A stretch of DNA of 64,000 nucleotides from Streptomyces sp. NRRL F-5727 (GCF_000719555.1 NZ_JOGX01000012.1:1-64000); one strand, 5' to 3'. Counted from the stretch's first letter, positions 6,429 through 16,488 are shown. Notes: generated by a model from the letters alone, not told the origin. Numbers and translations: made by a program.

Positions 6429-8660
6429 ATGCCGCCGTTGAGCAGCACCGACGCGGGACGGGACGCCGAGGGTCCCGAGTACGCCGGGGAGTACCGGCTG
6501 CAGGCGGTGCTCGGCGCCGGCGGCATGGGCGTCGTCCATCTCGCCTCCTCGCCCTCCGGGCTGCGGCTCGCCGTGAAGGTGGTGCACGCGCGCTACGCGG
6601 AGGATCCCGACTTCCGGGCCCGCTTCCGGCAGGAGGTGGCCGCCGCCCGCCGGGTCAGCGGCGCCTTCACCGCACCCGTCGTGGACGCCGACCCGGACGC
6701 CGAGCGGCCCTGGATGGCCACCCTCTACGTCCCCGGCCCCACCCTCGCCGACCAGGTCCGGCAGCGCGGCCCGCTCTCCCCCGCCGAACTGCGCCGGCTG
6801 ACCGCCGGGCTCGCCGAGGCGCTGCGGGACATCCACCGCGCCGGGGTGGTGCACCGGGACCTCAAGCCGAGCAACGTCCTGCTCACCGACTCCGGGCCCA
6901 AGGTCATCGACTTCGGGATCTCCCGGCCCGTCGACAGCGACCTGCACACCGAGACCGGGAAGCTGATCGGCTCGCCGCCGTTCATGGCGCCCGAGCAGTT
7001 CCAGCGGCCGCGCGAGGTCGGGCCGTCCGCCGACGTCTTCGCGCTCGGCTCGGTGCTGGTGCACGCGGCGACCGGACACGGCCCCTTCGACTCGGACAGC
7101 CCGTACATCGTGGCCTACCAGGTGGTCCACGACGAGCCGGACCTCTCCGGGGTGCCCGCCGAACTCGCGCCGCTGGTCGCGCGCTGCCTCGCGAAGGAGG
7201 CGGCCGACCGGCCGACGCCCGCCGAGATCATGGCGGCCCTGCTGCCGCCCTCGTACGCCGCCGAGGCGTTCATACCGGCCCAGCGGCGGCGCCCCGCGCT
7301 GCCCGCCGACCCGTTCGCGCCGGACGGCCGTACCGGCGGACCCGCCGGGACCGGCGCGGACGACCTCGCCCGCGGCGACACCACGACCCGGGCCGCCGCG
7401 CCCGCCCCGCCCGCACGCCGGCGGCGCTCCCGGCTCGCCCCGCGGCTCACGGTCTCCGCCGCGGTCGTGCTCGTCCTCGCCGGGGCCGGGGTGTACGCGG
7501 CGCTGCGCCCGCCGGCCCGGCCCGCGGTCGAGGGGCCCGCCCACCCCGCCGAGGTGGCGACCTCCTTCGACGGCTGGGCCACCCGGCTCCAGCAGTACGG
7601 CGGCTCCGCCGCGCCCGCCTGCGCCCACGAGGCCGGCTCCCTCTACTGCGCGGCCCGGGGCGTGACGCTCGCCCGCCTCGACCCGCGCACCGGCGAGGTC
7701 CTGTGGAAGCGGACCGGGCCGGTCGACGCGGAGATGCCGGACGCGCCCGTGCCGCTGGCCGGCGGGCCGGACCCGCTGGTCGGCGCCGCGCCGAAGGCCG
7801 GCCCCCTGCGCGCGTACGCCGTCGAGGACGGGGCGCCCGGCTGGACCGCGCGCGCGGACGTGCCCGAGACGTACCGGCCGGCCGGGCCGGTGGTGGTCCT
7901 CTCCGACGGGCGCGGGGCGCTGCGGGCGGTGGACGCGCGGACCGGTGCCCGGCGGTGGGCGCACCGCCTGGCCGGGTTCGACGCGCCGGTGCTCGGCACG
8001 TACGACGCGCCGACCGGGCTGCTCACCGTCTCGGAGACGGCGGCGGACGGGCGGAGCAGCCGGATCGCGGCCCTGCTGCCGGCGACCGGCGAGATCGTGT
8101 GGAGCCGGGTGGTGACCGGGGACGCGGCCCCGGTGGGCCGGACCGGCGACGGGACGCTGGTCCTCGCCACCCGGTACCAGGGCCACCTGGTCGACGGGCT
8201 CGTGCTGCTCGCGCCGGGCGATCCCGGCGACCCGGGCAGCGGTCCCGACGCCGGTGCGGAGCGCCGGGTCGGGATCCAGGAGCGGATGCAGCTCAGTGGC
8301 ATCGCCGTGCGGGGCCGGGTGGTGTACCTGCTCTCGCTGGACGGGCGGCTGCTCGCGCTGGACACGGCGGTGGAGCAGGGCAGTCGGCTGTGGGAGCTGG
8401 AGACGGGGGCCTCCAACGTCTCCGTGCCGGTCCTCGGCCCCGACGACCGGCTCTATCTGTCCGCGGCGGACGGGCGGCTGTTCGCGGTGGACACCGCGCG
8501 CGGGGCGGTCGTCGGGCAGACCCGGCCGCGGCTGCGGAACGGGCGCCTCGGGTACGCGACGCAGGTGCCGGCCCCGCTGGTCGCCGGGGACCGGGTGTTC
8601 GGGTCGGCGCCGGACGGCTCGGTCTTCGCGGTGGACGCGCGCGTGGCCGAGTCCTGGTAG
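6429..8660 (+). CDS. Membrane Ser/Thr protein kinase with PQQ-like propeller
   Basis: This 743-residue receptor-type kinase has an intact N-terminal kinase domain: Gly-loop GAGGMG (from Gly29), Lys50 in the VAIK-type position, catalytic HRDLKPSN with Asp144, DFG at Asp161 and the APEQ motif. A Pro/Ala-rich juxtamembrane part leads to one membrane span at about residues 338-358. The extracellular part (about 375-743) contains repeated PQQ-binding-like beta-propeller blades (LDPRTGEVLWKR, VDARTGARRWAH, LLPATGEIVWSR, LDTAVEQGSRLWE). The propeller probably senses an extracellular ligand or partner. The start at 6429 has a strong GGTGGGAG ribosome site. Confidence 0.93.
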   Translation: MPPLSSTDAGRDAEGPEYAGEYRLQAVLGAGGMGVVHLASSPSGLRLAVKVVHARYAEDPDFRARFRQEVAAARRVSGAFTAPVVDADPDAERPWMATLYVPGPTLADQVRQRGPLSPAELRRLTAGLAEALRDIHRAGVVHRDLKPSNVLLTDSGPKVIDFGISRPVDSDLHTETGKLIGSPPFMAPEQFQRPREVGPSADVFALGSVLVHAATGHGPFDSDSPYIVAYQVVHDEPDLSGVPAELAPLVARCLAKEAADRPTPAEIMAALLPPSYAAEAFIPAQRRRPALPADPFAPDGRTGGPAGTGADDLARGDTTTRAAAPAPPARRRRSRLAPRLTVSAAVVLVLAGAGVYAALRPPARPAVEGPAHPAEVATSFDGWATRLQQYGGSAAPACAHEAGSLYCAARGVTLARLDPRTGEVLWKRTGPVDAEMPDAPVPLAGGPDPLVGAAPKAGPLRAYAVEDGAPGWTARADVPETYRPAGPVVVLSDGRGALRAVDARTGARRWAHRLAGFDAPVLGTYDAPTGLLTVSETAADGRSSRIAALLPATGEIVWSRVVTGDAAPVGRTGDGTLVLATRYQGHLVDGLVLLAPGDPGDPGSGPDAGAERRVGIQERMQLSGIAVRGRVVYLLSLDGRLLALDTAVEQGSRLWELETGASNVSVPVLGPDDRLYLSAADGRLFAVDTARGAVVGQTRPRLRNGRLGYATQVPAPLVAGDRVFGSAPDGSVFAVDARVAESW

Positions 8661-8675
8661 ACCGCCGTACCGACT

Positions 8676-8721
8676 ACGCGCGCGGGGAGCGGCGGGCTCT
8701 CCGGCCGCTCCCCGCGCGCGT
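8676..8721. terminator. Bidirectional terminator between kinase and ilvD
   Basis: Perfect 18-bp arms (8676-8693 and 8704-8721) enclose a 10-nt loop between the convergent kinase and ilvD genes. The outer part of the stem is an ACGCGCGCG run like those in other terminators here. Confidence 0.85.
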
Positions 8722-8724
8722 GCG

Positions 8725-10578
8725 TCAGCCGAGCTTCGTCACGTCCCGGACGGCGCCCTTGTCGGCGCTGGTCGCCATCGCCGCGTACGCGCGCAGGGCG
8801 GCCGACACCTTGCGCTCGCGGTTCTTCGGCGCGTAGACGCCGCCGAGGGCCTCGCGGCGGGCGGCGAGGGTGGCGTCGTCGACGAGCAGCTCGATGCTGC
8901 GGTTCGGGATGTCGATGCGGATCCGGTCGCCGTCCTCGACGAGGGCGATGGTGCCGCCCGAGGCGGCCTCCGGGGAGGCGTGGCCGATGGAGAGGCCCGA
9001 GGTGCCGCCGGAGAAGCGGCCGTCGGTCACCAGGGCGCAGGTCTTGCCCAGGCCCCGGCCCTTGAGGAAGGAGGTCGGGTAGAGCATCTCCTGCATGCCC
9101 GGGCCGCCCTTGGGGCCCTCGTACCGGATGACGACCACGTCGCCGTGCGTGACCCGCTTGTTGAGGATCTTCTCGACGGCCTCCTCCTGCGACTCGCAGA
9201 CGACGGCCGGGCCCTCGAAGGTCCAGATCGACTCGTCGACGCCGGCCGTCTTCACGACGCAGCCGTCGACGGCGATGTTGCCGCGCAGGACGGCGAGGCC
9301 GCCGTCCTTGGAGTAGGCGTGGGCCGCGTCGCGGATGCAGCCGCCGGCGGCGTCCAGGTCGAGGCTCTCCCAGCGCTCGGACTGGGAGAACGCCTCCGCG
9401 GAGCGGACGCAGCCGGGGGCCGCGTGGAACAGCTCGACGGCCTCGTCGCTGGGGGAGCCGCCGCGCACGTCCCAGGTGTCCAGCCACTCCTTCACGGAGC
9501 GGGAGTGGACCGCGTGGACGTCCTCGTTGAGCAGCCCGGCGCGGTACAGCTCGCCGAGGATGGCGGGGATGCCGCCGGCCCGGTGCACGTCCTCCATGTA
9601 GTACGTGCCGCGCGGGGCGACGTTCGGGGCGACCTTGGCCAGGCAGGGGACGCGGCGCGAGACCTCGTCCATGTCGGACAGGCCGTAGTCCAGCTCGGCC
9701 TCCTGGGCGGCGGCGAGCAGGTGCAGGATCGTGTTGGTCGAGCCGCCCATGGCGATGTCCAGCGCCATCGCGTTCTCGAAGGCCGCGCGGGTGGCGACGG
9801 AGCGGGGCAGGACGGAGGCGTCGTCCTCGTCGTAGTACCGGTGGGTGATCTCGACGACCGTGCGGGCCGCGTTCTCGTACAGCGCGCGGCGGCCGGTGTG
9901 CGTGGCGAGCATCGAGCCGTTGCCGGGGAGGGAGAGGCCGATGGCCTCGGTCAGGCAGTTCATCGAGTTGGCGGTGAACATGCCGGAACAGGAGCCGCAG
10001 GTCGGACAGGCGTTCTCCTCGATGCGGAGGATGTCCTCGTCCGAGATCTTGTCGTTCACGGCGTCGGAGATCGCGTCGACCAGGTCGAGCGTGCGGACCG
10101 TGCCGTCGACGAGGGTGGCGCGGCCGGACTCCATCGGGCCGCCGGAGACGAAGACCGTCGGGATGTTCAGGCGCAGCGCGGCCATCAGCATGCCGGGGGT
10201 GATCTTGTCGCAGTTGGAGATGCAGATCAGGGCGTCGGCGCAGTGGGCCTCGACCATGTACTCGACGCTGTCCGCGATCAGGTCCCGGGAGGGCAGGCTG
10301 TAGAGCATGCCGCCGTGGCCCATGGCGATGCCGTCGTCGACGGCGATCGTGTTGAACTCGCGGGCGATGCCGCCGGCGGCGGTGATGGCCTCGGAGACGA
10401 TCCGGCCGACCGGCTGAAGGTGGGTGTGGCCGGGGACGAACTCGGTGAAGGAGTTCGCCACGGCGATGATCGGCTTCCGCCCGATGTCCGCGCCCGGTAC
10501 ACCGGAGGCGCGCATAAGGGCGCGGGCGCCCGCCATGTTGCGGCCGTGGGTGACTGTGCGGGACCTCAGCTCGGGCAT
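8725..10578 (-). CDS. ilvD: Dihydroxy-acid dehydratase
   Basis: This 617-residue Fe-S dehydratase catalyses the third step of valine/isoleucine synthesis, dihydroxy-acid to 2-keto acid. It carries the cluster motifs [10 protein letters not shown] (Cys123) and [11 protein letters not shown] (Cys191, Cys194, Cys197) and the C-terminal [20 protein letters not shown] signature. The length matches the long E. coli-like class. The ATG at 10578 has a GAGGAGCG ribosome site. No other ilv gene is nearby and I see no leader-peptide attenuator. Confidence 0.97.
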   Translation of the reverse strand: MPELRSRTVTHGRNMAGARALMRASGVPGADIGRKPIIAVANSFTEFVPGHTHLQPVGRIVSEAITAAGGIAREFNTIAVDDGIAMGHGGMLYSLPSRDLIADSVEYMVEAHCADALICISNCDKITPGMLMAALRLNIPTVFVSGGPMESGRATLVDGTVRTLDLVDAISDAVNDKISDEDILRIEENACPTCGSCSGMFTANSMNCLTEAIGLSLPGNGSMLATHTGRRALYENAARTVVEITHRYYDEDDASVLPRSVATRAAFENAMALDIAMGGSTNTILHLLAAAQEAELDYGLSDMDEVSRRVPCLAKVAPNVAPRGTYYMEDVHRAGGIPAILGELYRAGLLNEDVHAVHSRSVKEWLDTWDVRGGSPSDEAVELFHAAPGCVRSAEAFSQSERWESLDLDAAGGCIRDAAHAYSKDGGLAVLRGNIAVDGCVVKTAGVDESIWTFEGPAVVCESQEEAVEKILNKRVTHGDVVVIRYEGPKGGPGMQEMLYPTSFLKGRGLGKTCALVTDGRFSGGTSGLSIGHASPEAASGGTIALVEDGDRIRIDIPNRSIELLVDDATLAARREALGGVYAPKNRERKVSAALRAYAAMATSADKGAVRDVTKLG

Positions 10579-10759
10579 CGTCGCTCGCTCCTCGTGATGG
10601 GTGTGCTTCTCTCGAGCGTACGCCGACGCTCCAAGATCTGGACAGGTCGTCCGGAATACGGGACAGGATTTCAGGGATCGGTCAGGGGCCGGTCAGGGCC
10701 CGCTCGGGGTCGAAGCGTCGAGAACGGTCGGGCTTCGACCGGGATCGATCAGACTTCGG
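10579..10759. other. Intergenic region with GGTCAGG-type repeats
   Basis: No gene is visible. The 10677-10775 part holds several GGTCAGG/GGTCGGG words. A short tandem repeat (TCAGACTTCGG, TCAGGCTTCGG) runs into the last codons of the TetR gene, suggesting slippage at that gene's 3' end. Confidence 0.4.
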
Positions 10760-11374
10760 TCAGGCTTCGGTCAGGTACCGCTGGAGCGTCGGGGCCACCT
10801 CGGCCACGATCCGCTCCGGGTCCGCGGAGGCCAGCGGCTCGACCCGGATCACGTACCGCAGGATCACGATCCCGATCATGTGGGAGGCCGCCAGCTCGGC
10901 CCGGAACCTGGGGTCCGGTACGGCGAGGTCGGCGGCGATCCGCTCCAGGAGCCGGCGCAGCACGAAGCTCCGCAGCACCTTGGCCGCCGCCTCGTGGGTG
11001 ACCGCGGAGCGGATGATCGCCAGCAGCGGGGCCCGGGACACCGGGTTCTCCCAGACGCCGATGAAGAAGCGGGCCAGCCGCTCGCCGACCGCCTCGCGTG
11101 GGCCGTCGAGGATGGCGGGGACGACGAGCGTCGGCTCGAAGGAGACCTCGATCGCCGCCGCGAAGACCTCGTCCTTGGTCCCGAAGTAATGGTGCACCAG
11201 CGCCGGGTCGACCCCTGCGGCCTTGGCGATGCCGCGCACCGAGGTCTTGTCGTAGCCCCGCTCCGCGAACTGCGTCCGCGCCGCCTCCAGGATGCGCTCG
11301 CGCGCGCCGGGGCCACTGTCGTCGGTCGCGCCGCGCGCGGGACGGCCGCGCCGCCGGGGGGACGCCTCGCTCAC
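10760..11374 (-). CDS. TetR-family regulator
   Basis: This 204-residue TetR-type regulator has its helix-turn-helix near residues 25-70 ([44 protein letters not shown]). The C-terminal half is a ligand-binding domain of unknown specificity. The GTG start at 11374 overlaps the stop of the upstream sugar-isomerase gene by 4 bp (GTGA), so the two are co-transcribed. The start codon lies inside a CACGCGCGCGTG palindrome (11372-11383). Confidence 0.92.
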   Translation of the reverse strand: MSEASPRRRGRPARGATDDSGPGARERILEAARTQFAERGYDKTSVRGIAKAAGVDPALVHHYFGTKDEVFAAAIEVSFEPTLVVPAILDGPREAVGERLARFFIGVWENPVSRAPLLAIIRSAVTHEAAAKVLRSFVLRRLLERIAADLAVPDPRFRAELAASHMIGIVILRYVIRVEPLASADPERIVAEVAPTLQRYLTEA

Positions 11375-12195
11375 GCGCGCGTGCCCCGGGTCGCCGAGGC
11401 GAGGTGGAGCCGGGTGAAGGCGAGCGCCTCGGCGAGGTCGGCCTCCCGTTCGGCGGCGGACATCGCGCGCCGGGTGTTGACCTCGATGACCACGTGCCCG
11501 TCGAAACCGGTCACGGCCAGCCGCTCCAGCAGCTCGGCGCAGGGCTGGGTGCCGCGGCCCGGCACCAGGTGCTCGTCCTTGGCGGAGCCGCGCCCGTCGG
11601 CGAGGTGGACGTGGCCGAGCCGGTCGCCCATGCGGTCGATCATCGCCAGGGTGTCGGTGCGGGCGGTCGCGGTGTGCGAGAGGTCGATCGTGAAGTGCCG
11701 GTAGTCGTCCTTGGTGACGTCCCACTCGGGGGCGTACGCGAGCATCTCGCGGTCCCTGTACCGCCACGGGTACATGTTCTCGACGGCGAAGCGGACGTCG
11801 GTCTCGTCCGCCATCCGCCAGATGCCGGTGACGAAGTCGCGGGCGTACTGGCGCTGCCAGCGGAACGGCGGGTGGACGACGACCGTCGACGCGCCGAGCT
11901 TCTCGGCGGCCGCCTGGGCGCGCTGGAGCTTGACCCAGGGATCGGTGGACCAGACGCGCTGGGTGATGAGCAGACAGGGCGCGTGGACGGCGAGGATCGG
12001 CACCTGGTGGTAGTCGGAGAGCCGGCGCAGGGCCTCGATGTCCTGGCTGACCGGGTCGGTCCACACCATGACCTCGACGCCGTCGTAACCGAGGCGCGCG
12101 GCGACCTCGAAGGCCGTCGCCGTCGACTCCGGGTAGACCGAGGCCGTCGACAGGGCGACCTTCGCATCCGGGACGCGCACCGCTGGTTCTGCCAC
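11371..12195 (-). CDS. Sugar phosphate isomerase/epimerase (AP endonuclease-2 fold)
   Basis: This 274-residue TIM-barrel protein of the xylose-isomerase-like/AP-endonuclease-2 superfamily shows typical strands and metal ligands: [37 protein letters not shown] and [10 protein letters not shown] with HVVIEVNT at the end. Divalent-metal ligands (Glu, Asp, His) appear conserved; the substrate is unknown. The GTG at 12195 was chosen because a TACCCT -10 element (12203-12208) lies 7 nt upstream. It heads an operon with the TetR gene. Confidence 0.88.
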   Translation of the reverse strand: MAEPAVRVPDAKVALSTASVYPESTATAFEVAARLGYDGVEVMVWTDPVSQDIEALRRLSDYHQVPILAVHAPCLLITQRVWSTDPWVKLQRAQAAAEKLGASTVVVHPPFRWQRQYARDFVTGIWRMADETDVRFAVENMYPWRYRDREMLAYAPEWDVTKDDYRHFTIDLSHTATARTDTLAMIDRMGDRLGHVHLADGRGSAKDEHLVPGRGTQPCAELLERLAVTGFDGHVVIEVNTRRAMSAAEREADLAEALAFTRLHLASATRGTRA

Positions 12196-12240
12196 GAGAG
12201 ACAGGGTACGGGGCGCACCTGGGCGCGGGAGGGTGGTTCC

Positions 12241-12326
12241 GGTCACCCTCCGCACGCCGCCGGTACGGCTCCGGCACGCGTACGGTCACCCTCCGCACGC
12301 CGCCGGTATGGCTCCGGCACGCGTAC
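12241..12326. repeat. Tandem duplication of a 43-bp unit
   Basis: Bases 12241-12283 are repeated at 12284-12326 with a single C-to-T difference. The copies lie between the start of the sugar-isomerase gene and the end of ppx. The unit begins GGTCACCCTC and ends CGGCACGCGTAC. No gene is visible in it. Confidence 0.9.
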
Positions 12327-12368
12327 GGGCGCCGCACGCGCGCGTGCGGGGCGCGGTGACTCGGCCTC

Positions 12369-12396
12369 GGGCGCCGTACGCGCGCGTGCGGCGCCC
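12369..12396 (-). terminator. Hairpin downstream of ppx
   Basis: A 28-nt near-perfect palindrome (one T/G wobble) of GGGCGCCG with an ACGCGCGCGT core lies 10 bp after the ppx stop codon. It is a likely terminator without a U-run. Confidence 0.6.
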
Positions 12397-12405
12397 GGGG
12401 ACCGG

Positions 12406-13350
12406 TCAGGCGCCGTGCGGGAGCTCGGGAAGGTGGTCGAGGCGGCGCAGGATGACGCCCTCGCGCAGGGCCCAGGGGCAGATCTCCAGCTGCTCCACGC
12501 CGAGCAGGTCCATCGCGCCCTCCGCGACCAGGGCGCCGGCGAGCAGCTGGGCGGCGCGGCCCTCGGAGACGCCGGGCAGGGCGGCGCGCTCGCCGCCGGT
12601 CATGCCGGCGAGCTTCGGCACCCACTCCTCCAGGGAGGCGCGGGTCAGCAGCCGCTCCACGTACAGCCCCTCGCTGGAGCCGGGCGCGCCGGCGATCCGG
12701 GCGAGCTGCTTGAAGGTCTTGGAGGTGGCGACCACGTGGTCGGGCTTGCCGAAGCGGCTGAACTCGCCGACCGTCCGGGCGATCTGGGCGCGGACGTGCC
12801 GGCGCAGCGCCTTCACGTCCTCCGTGGCGGGCGGGTCCCCGGGCAGCCAGCCGGCGGTGAGGCGGCCCGCGCCGAGGGGCAGGGAGACGGCGGCGTCGGG
12901 GTCCTCGTCGATGCCGTAGGCGACCTCCAGGGAGCCGCCGCCGATGTCGAGGAGGAGCAGCTTGCCGGCGGACCAGCCGAACCAGCGGCGGGCGGCGAGG
13001 AAGGTGAGCCGGGCCTCCTCCTCGCCGGTGAGGACCTGGAGGTCCACCCCGGTCTCGTCCCTGACCCGGGCGAGGACCTCGTCGGCGTTGGTGGCCTCGC
13101 GGACGGCGGAGGTCGCGAAGGGCAGGACCTCCTCGCAGCCCTTGTCCTCGGCGGCCTGGAGCGCGTCCACGACGGTCCCGATGAGCCGCTCGACGCCGCC
13201 GGGCGCGATGGCCCCGCGCGGGTCGAGGAGTTCGGCGAGCCGCAGCTCCGCCTTGTGGGAGTGGGCGGGCAGCGGGCGGGCGCCGGGGTGGGCGTCCACC
13301 ACGAGCAGGTGCACAGTGTTCGAACCGACGTCGAGGACTCCGAGTCTCAT
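12406..13350 (-). CDS. Ppx/GppA-family exopolyphosphatase
   Basis: This 314-residue member of the actin-like ASKHA phosphatases has the phosphate-1 motif [14 protein letters not shown] at the N-terminus and the phosphate-2 motif [13 protein letters not shown] near the middle. It corresponds to the short, single-module actinobacterial type that degrades polyphosphate and/or pppGpp. The ATG at 13350 is preceded at 7 nt by TAGCGT (13358-13363), so the mRNA is probably leaderless. It is divergent from the Cys-rich protein gene. Confidence 0.92.
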   Translation of the reverse strand: MRLGVLDVGSNTVHLLVVDAHPGARPLPAHSHKAELRLAELLDPRGAIAPGGVERLIGTVVDALQAAEDKGCEEVLPFATSAVREATNADEVLARVRDETGVDLQVLTGEEEARLTFLAARRWFGWSAGKLLLLDIGGGSLEVAYGIDEDPDAAVSLPLGAGRLTAGWLPGDPPATEDVKALRRHVRAQIARTVGEFSRFGKPDHVVATSKTFKQLARIAGAPGSSEGLYVERLLTRASLEEWVPKLAGMTGGERAALPGVSEGRAAQLLAGALVAEGAMDLLGVEQLEICPWALREGVILRRLDHLPELPHGA

Positions 13351-13391
13351 GGCGGAAACGCTACTGCTCCCGCCCGCATACGCTTGGCGTT
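13351..13391. promoter_or_regulatory. Compact divergent promoter pair
   Basis: Only 41 bp separate the two start codons. Minus-strand TAGCGT (13358-13363) is 7 nt from the ppx ATG. Plus-strand TACGCT (13379-13384) is 7 nt from the GTG at 13392. The -35 regions must lie within the opposite gene's 5' end or overlap each other. Confidence 0.55.
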
Positions 13392-14309
13392 GTGCCAAAG
13401 ACGAAAAAGGCGAAGCCGGGCAAAGACAGTGCCCCCGGCGGCGACGGTGCCGCACGCGGCGAGGCCGCGCACGACGTGCGGGACGTGAAGTACGCGCGCG
13501 ATGTGACGGGCGCGAAGCCGCCCGTCAAGGGCGTGACGAAGCAGCGCAAGGGCGCGGAGCCGGACGAGCAGGGGCTCGACTTCCCGCGCGCGTGGGTGGA
13601 GTTCGCGGATCCCGCCGACGAGGAGCAGCTCTTCCGCTGTGACCTGACCTGGCTGACCTCGCGCTGGACCTGTGTCTTCGGCAGCGGCTGCCAGGGCATC
13701 CAGGCGGGCCGGGCGGCGGACGGCTGCTGCACGCTGGGCGCCCACTTCTCCGACGAGGACGACGAGAAGCGGGTCGCGGAGCACGTGGCGAAGCTGACGC
13801 CGGAGCTGTGGCAGTTCCACGACGTCGGCAGCGAGACGGGGTGGACGCAGGTCGACGAGGACGGCGACCGGCAGACCCGCCGCTGGAAGGGCTCCTGCAT
13901 CTTCCAGAACCGGCCGGGCTTCGCGGGCGGCGCCGGCTGCTCGCTGCACATCCTGGCCCTGAAGGAGGGCCGGGAGCCGCTGGAGACGAAGCCGGACGTG
14001 TGCTGGCAGCTGCCGGTGCGCCGGACGTACGACTGGATCGACCGGCCCGACGACACGCGCGTGCTCCAGGTGTCGATCGGCGAGTACGACCGGCGGGGCT
14101 GGGGCCCGGGCGGTCACGACCTGCACTGGTGGTGCACCTCGGCGACCTCGGCGCACGGCGGCGGGGAGCCGGTCTACGTCTCGTACCGGCCGGAGCTGAT
14201 CGAGATGATGGGCAAGGACGCGTACGACGTGCTGGTCGGGCTCTGCGAGGCGCGGCTCGCCTCGGCGCTGCCGATGGTGGCGCCGCACCCGGCCGACCCG
14301 AAGCCGTAG
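13392..14309 (+). CDS. Cys-rich conserved protein of unknown function
   Basis: This 305-residue soluble protein has a basic, low-complexity start ([16 protein letters not shown]) and then a conserved core. The core holds clustered Cys ([44 protein letters not shown] and DVCWQL). The spacing suggests metal or Fe-S binding, loosely like the YkgJ/UPF0153 chelating domains, but I cannot assign it. GTG start, probably leaderless. It is divergent from ppx. Confidence 0.8.
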   Translation: MPKTKKAKPGKDSAPGGDGAARGEAAHDVRDVKYARDVTGAKPPVKGVTKQRKGAEPDEQGLDFPRAWVEFADPADEEQLFRCDLTWLTSRWTCVFGSGCQGIQAGRAADGCCTLGAHFSDEDDEKRVAEHVAKLTPELWQFHDVGSETGWTQVDEDGDRQTRRWKGSCIFQNRPGFAGGAGCSLHILALKEGREPLETKPDVCWQLPVRRTYDWIDRPDDTRVLQVSIGEYDRRGWGPGGHDLHWWCTSATSAHGGGEPVYVSYRPELIEMMGKDAYDVLVGLCEARLASALPMVAPHPADPKP

Positions 14310-14351
14310 CCGAGCCGCTGCCTCCTCCTTTCAGGAGGAGGACCGCGCGGC

Positions 14352-16184
14352 TCAGGACGAGGGCTGGGGGGCCGGCTCGTCCGTCGTCGGCTCGGCCGTC
14401 GGGGGCGGGGTGGTCGGCTCCTCCGTCGTGGGCGGCGGGGTGGTGGGCGGCTCCGTCGTCGGCGGTTCGGTCGTCGGGGGCGGGGTGGTGGGTTCGGTGG
14501 TCGGCGGCGGAGTGGTGGGCGGCTGCGTCGTCGGCGGGGGCGTCGTCGGCTCCGTGGGCTCCGTGGGGGCGGTCGGGCCCGGGTCGACCGGCCCGCCGGT
14601 GGGCGGTGGCGCGGTCGGCGGGGTGGTGGGGTCCGTGGTGACCGGCGGGAGCGGGATCACCCGGTCGTCGATCGGGGCCGGCCCCCGGCCGCTGATCCGC
14701 AGCACCGCGCCGGTGGGGTCGACGCCGATCCGGGCGCTCCAGGGGCCGCGCGGTTCGCGGGCCCGGTCGACGCGGACGGCGACGGTGACGGTGTCGCCGG
14801 GGCCGAGGGTGCCGGACGCCTGGCTCACGTACAGCCAGGGCGCGTCCGTCCACAGCGACCAGTCGACCGGGGTGCCGCCCTCCCCGGTGAGCGTGATGAG
14901 GGTGACGTCGGCGAGGCAGCGCGCGGTGACGCCGATCCAGCCCGGCACCGGGTCTCCGGGCCGCGCGGGGGCGACCGGACCGGCGGACCGGGCCGGGGTG
15001 ACGACCTCGACGGAGACGTCGGGGGAACGGCTCCCCTGGGTGGCGCGGGGGTCGGGGGTCGTACGGGCGTTGCCGGTGTTCTCGTACCGGTCGTACGGGC
15101 GCCCCTCCTCCGTCCCGTCGCCGCGCTCGCCGGCGCTGACCCGGGAGCCGTCCCGGCCGACCTCGGCACCGGCGGGGACACCCCGGTACGAGGTCCACAG
15201 GGCGAGCACCGGGGCGGCCACGACGGCGGCGACCACCGTCGTGGTGACCGCGCGGGCCCGCATCCGGTCGCGGCGGGCGACGAGGTCCTTCGGGTCGATC
15301 GGGAAACCGGTCGGGGCGAACCGGGGGGCACCGGCACGCGCGCGGGGGACGTGCAGCATCGCCATGTAGGCGGCGGCCCGGGGCGCCTCGACGAGCGGCA
15401 GGCGGTCCTGGACGGCGCGCGCCCCGCCGCCCGGCCAGGGGGCGGTGGCGCCGACCCGCTCGGCGGTGCGGCGGCAGACCGGGCAGTCGTCCACGTGCCG
15501 GACGAGTTCGGCGCGCAGCGCCGCCGAGAGGATCAGCTGCCGGTCGCCGGTGAGGAGCCGGGCGACGGTGGGGCAGCTGCCGGTGGAGACCACGGCGAGC
15601 GCGGCCCTGGTGCGCTCGACCTCGCAGGCGGCGGTGGCGAGCAGTTCGCGGGCGGCCGACGGGTCGAGGGCGAGGACGGCGGCGACCTGGCGCGGGCTCA
15701 GGCCGTGCCGGACGGCCAGTTCCAGCGCCTCGCGCTGCTCCGGGGTGGTGCCGGCGGCCTCGGGCCAGGCGAGGGCGGCCAGCTCCGCGCGGCGCCGCTC
15801 GGCGGTCTCGGCGGAGACCGGCGGCGGGGCGGGCGGGGTGACGGCGGGACGGCCGGTGTGCGCGCCCTGGCGCCGGCGGCGCTGCTCGCCGAGGCTGCGC
15901 AGACAGGCCCAGCGGGCCAGCGCGTACAGCCAGGCGGTGCGGCCCTCCTCGTCGGAGGGGCAGCGGCCGTGGTGGCGCTCGGCGGCGGCGAGGACGTCGC
16001 CGAGGACGGCGGTGGCCGTGTCGTGGTCGCAGAGGACCGAGAGGCAGTACGTGAAGAGCCCGTCGAGGGCGGCCTCGTAGCGGGCGGGGGGTCGCTGGCC
16101 GAGCGTGCGCGGTCCCTGCTGCGGGCCGCGGCGCGCCCGGTGGGCGCCCGGGGTGCGGGAGGAGTCCAGCCTGCTGCTCGTCAC
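14352..16184 (-). CDS. Membrane protein: sigma-like, zinc-finger and Thr/Pro-rich parts
   Basis: This protein of about 610 residues joins several modules. An N-terminal region resembles ECF sigma regions 2 and 4 (ARWACLRSLGEQRRRR, then TTPEQREALELAVRHGLSPRQVAAVLALDPSA). Next comes an anti-sigma-type zinc-finger (LVRHVDDCPVCRRTAE) and one membrane span (AVTTTVVAAVVAAPVLALW). An external BACON-like beta domain (DWSLWTDAPWLYVSQASGTLGPGDTVTVAVRVDR) is followed by a tail of TTPPPTTEP-type repeats. GTG 16184 is chosen because TACGGT (16191-16196) lies 6 nt upstream. An in-frame ATG at 16220 would add 12 residues including a rare TTA codon. Its role in gene control is inferred. Confidence 0.85.
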   Translation of the reverse strand: MTSSRLDSSRTPGAHRARRGPQQGPRTLGQRPPARYEAALDGLFTYCLSVLCDHDTATAVLGDVLAAAERHHGRCPSDEEGRTAWLYALARWACLRSLGEQRRRRQGAHTGRPAVTPPAPPPVSAETAERRRAELAALAWPEAAGTTPEQREALELAVRHGLSPRQVAAVLALDPSAARELLATAACEVERTRAALAVVSTGSCPTVARLLTGDRQLILSAALRAELVRHVDDCPVCRRTAERVGATAPWPGGGARAVQDRLPLVEAPRAAAYMAMLHVPRARAGAPRFAPTGFPIDPKDLVARRDRMRARAVTTTVVAAVVAAPVLALWTSYRGVPAGAEVGRDGSRVSAGERGDGTEEGRPYDRYENTGNARTTPDPRATQGSRSPDVSVEVVTPARSAGPVAPARPGDPVPGWIGVTARCLADVTLITLTGEGGTPVDWSLWTDAPWLYVSQASGTLGPGDTVTVAVRVDRAREPRGPWSARIGVDPTGAVLRISGRGPAPIDDRVIPLPPVTTDPTTPPTAPPPTGGPVDPGPTAPTEPTEPTTPPPTTQPPTTPPPTTEPTTPPPTTEPPTTEPPTTPPPTTEEPTTPPPTAEPTTDEPAPQPSS

Positions 16185-16488
16185 TGGGCGACCGTAGGCG
16201 CGTAAGGGGGCACTCTTCATACCGGATCCGCTGTTCTCAGCCTTACGGGTGAAGCCATCACTCGAAAGGGGACAGGAACGAGGTGTTCCGCTGCCGTCGC
16301 GACGGCCTGAGCGCGGATCGAGGACGAACCGCGAGCGCGGATCGGGGGCGGGATCGGGGGCAGGGGGCTGATCGGGAGCGGGGGTCGGGGTCGGATCGGG
16401 GGCGGCTGTCCACAGGTCGTGGACGGCTGTCCACAGGACGGGAGCGGGCGGCGGTCCGCTGTCGGTGGCGGCGGCTACGGTGTGGGGC
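16185..16488. other. Intergenic region with GGATCGGGGGC repeats and DnaA-box-like words
   Basis: No gene is visible. Bases 16312-16405 hold imperfect repeats of GGATCGGGGGC-like words. CTGTCCACA occurs twice exactly 21 bp apart (16406-16414 and 16427-16435), one base off the Streptomyces DnaA box TTGTCCACA. A TACGGT -10 element (16476-16481) lies 7 nt before radA. Confidence 0.5.

Noticed and set aside
5954..8836. 960-codon plus-strand frame across the kinase
   Set aside because: Frame-shifted shadow of the kinase gene; the kinase frame has all catalytic motifs.
10579..10759. Leader-peptide attenuator for ilvD
   Set aside because: I looked for a leader rich in Val/Leu/Ile codons with competing hairpins upstream of ilvD and saw none.
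16220..16220. ATG 36 bp upstream as start of the sigma/zinc-finger protein
   Set aside because: It would put a rare TTA codon near the N-terminus and lacks a good ribosome site; the GTG at 16184 has a TACGGT element 6 nt upstream. Not fully excluded.
16406..16435. Paired DnaA-like boxes as a replication origin
   Set aside because: Only two near-boxes here and one perfect box near 47254. A Streptomyces origin has many clustered boxes beside dnaA/dnaN, which are not here.
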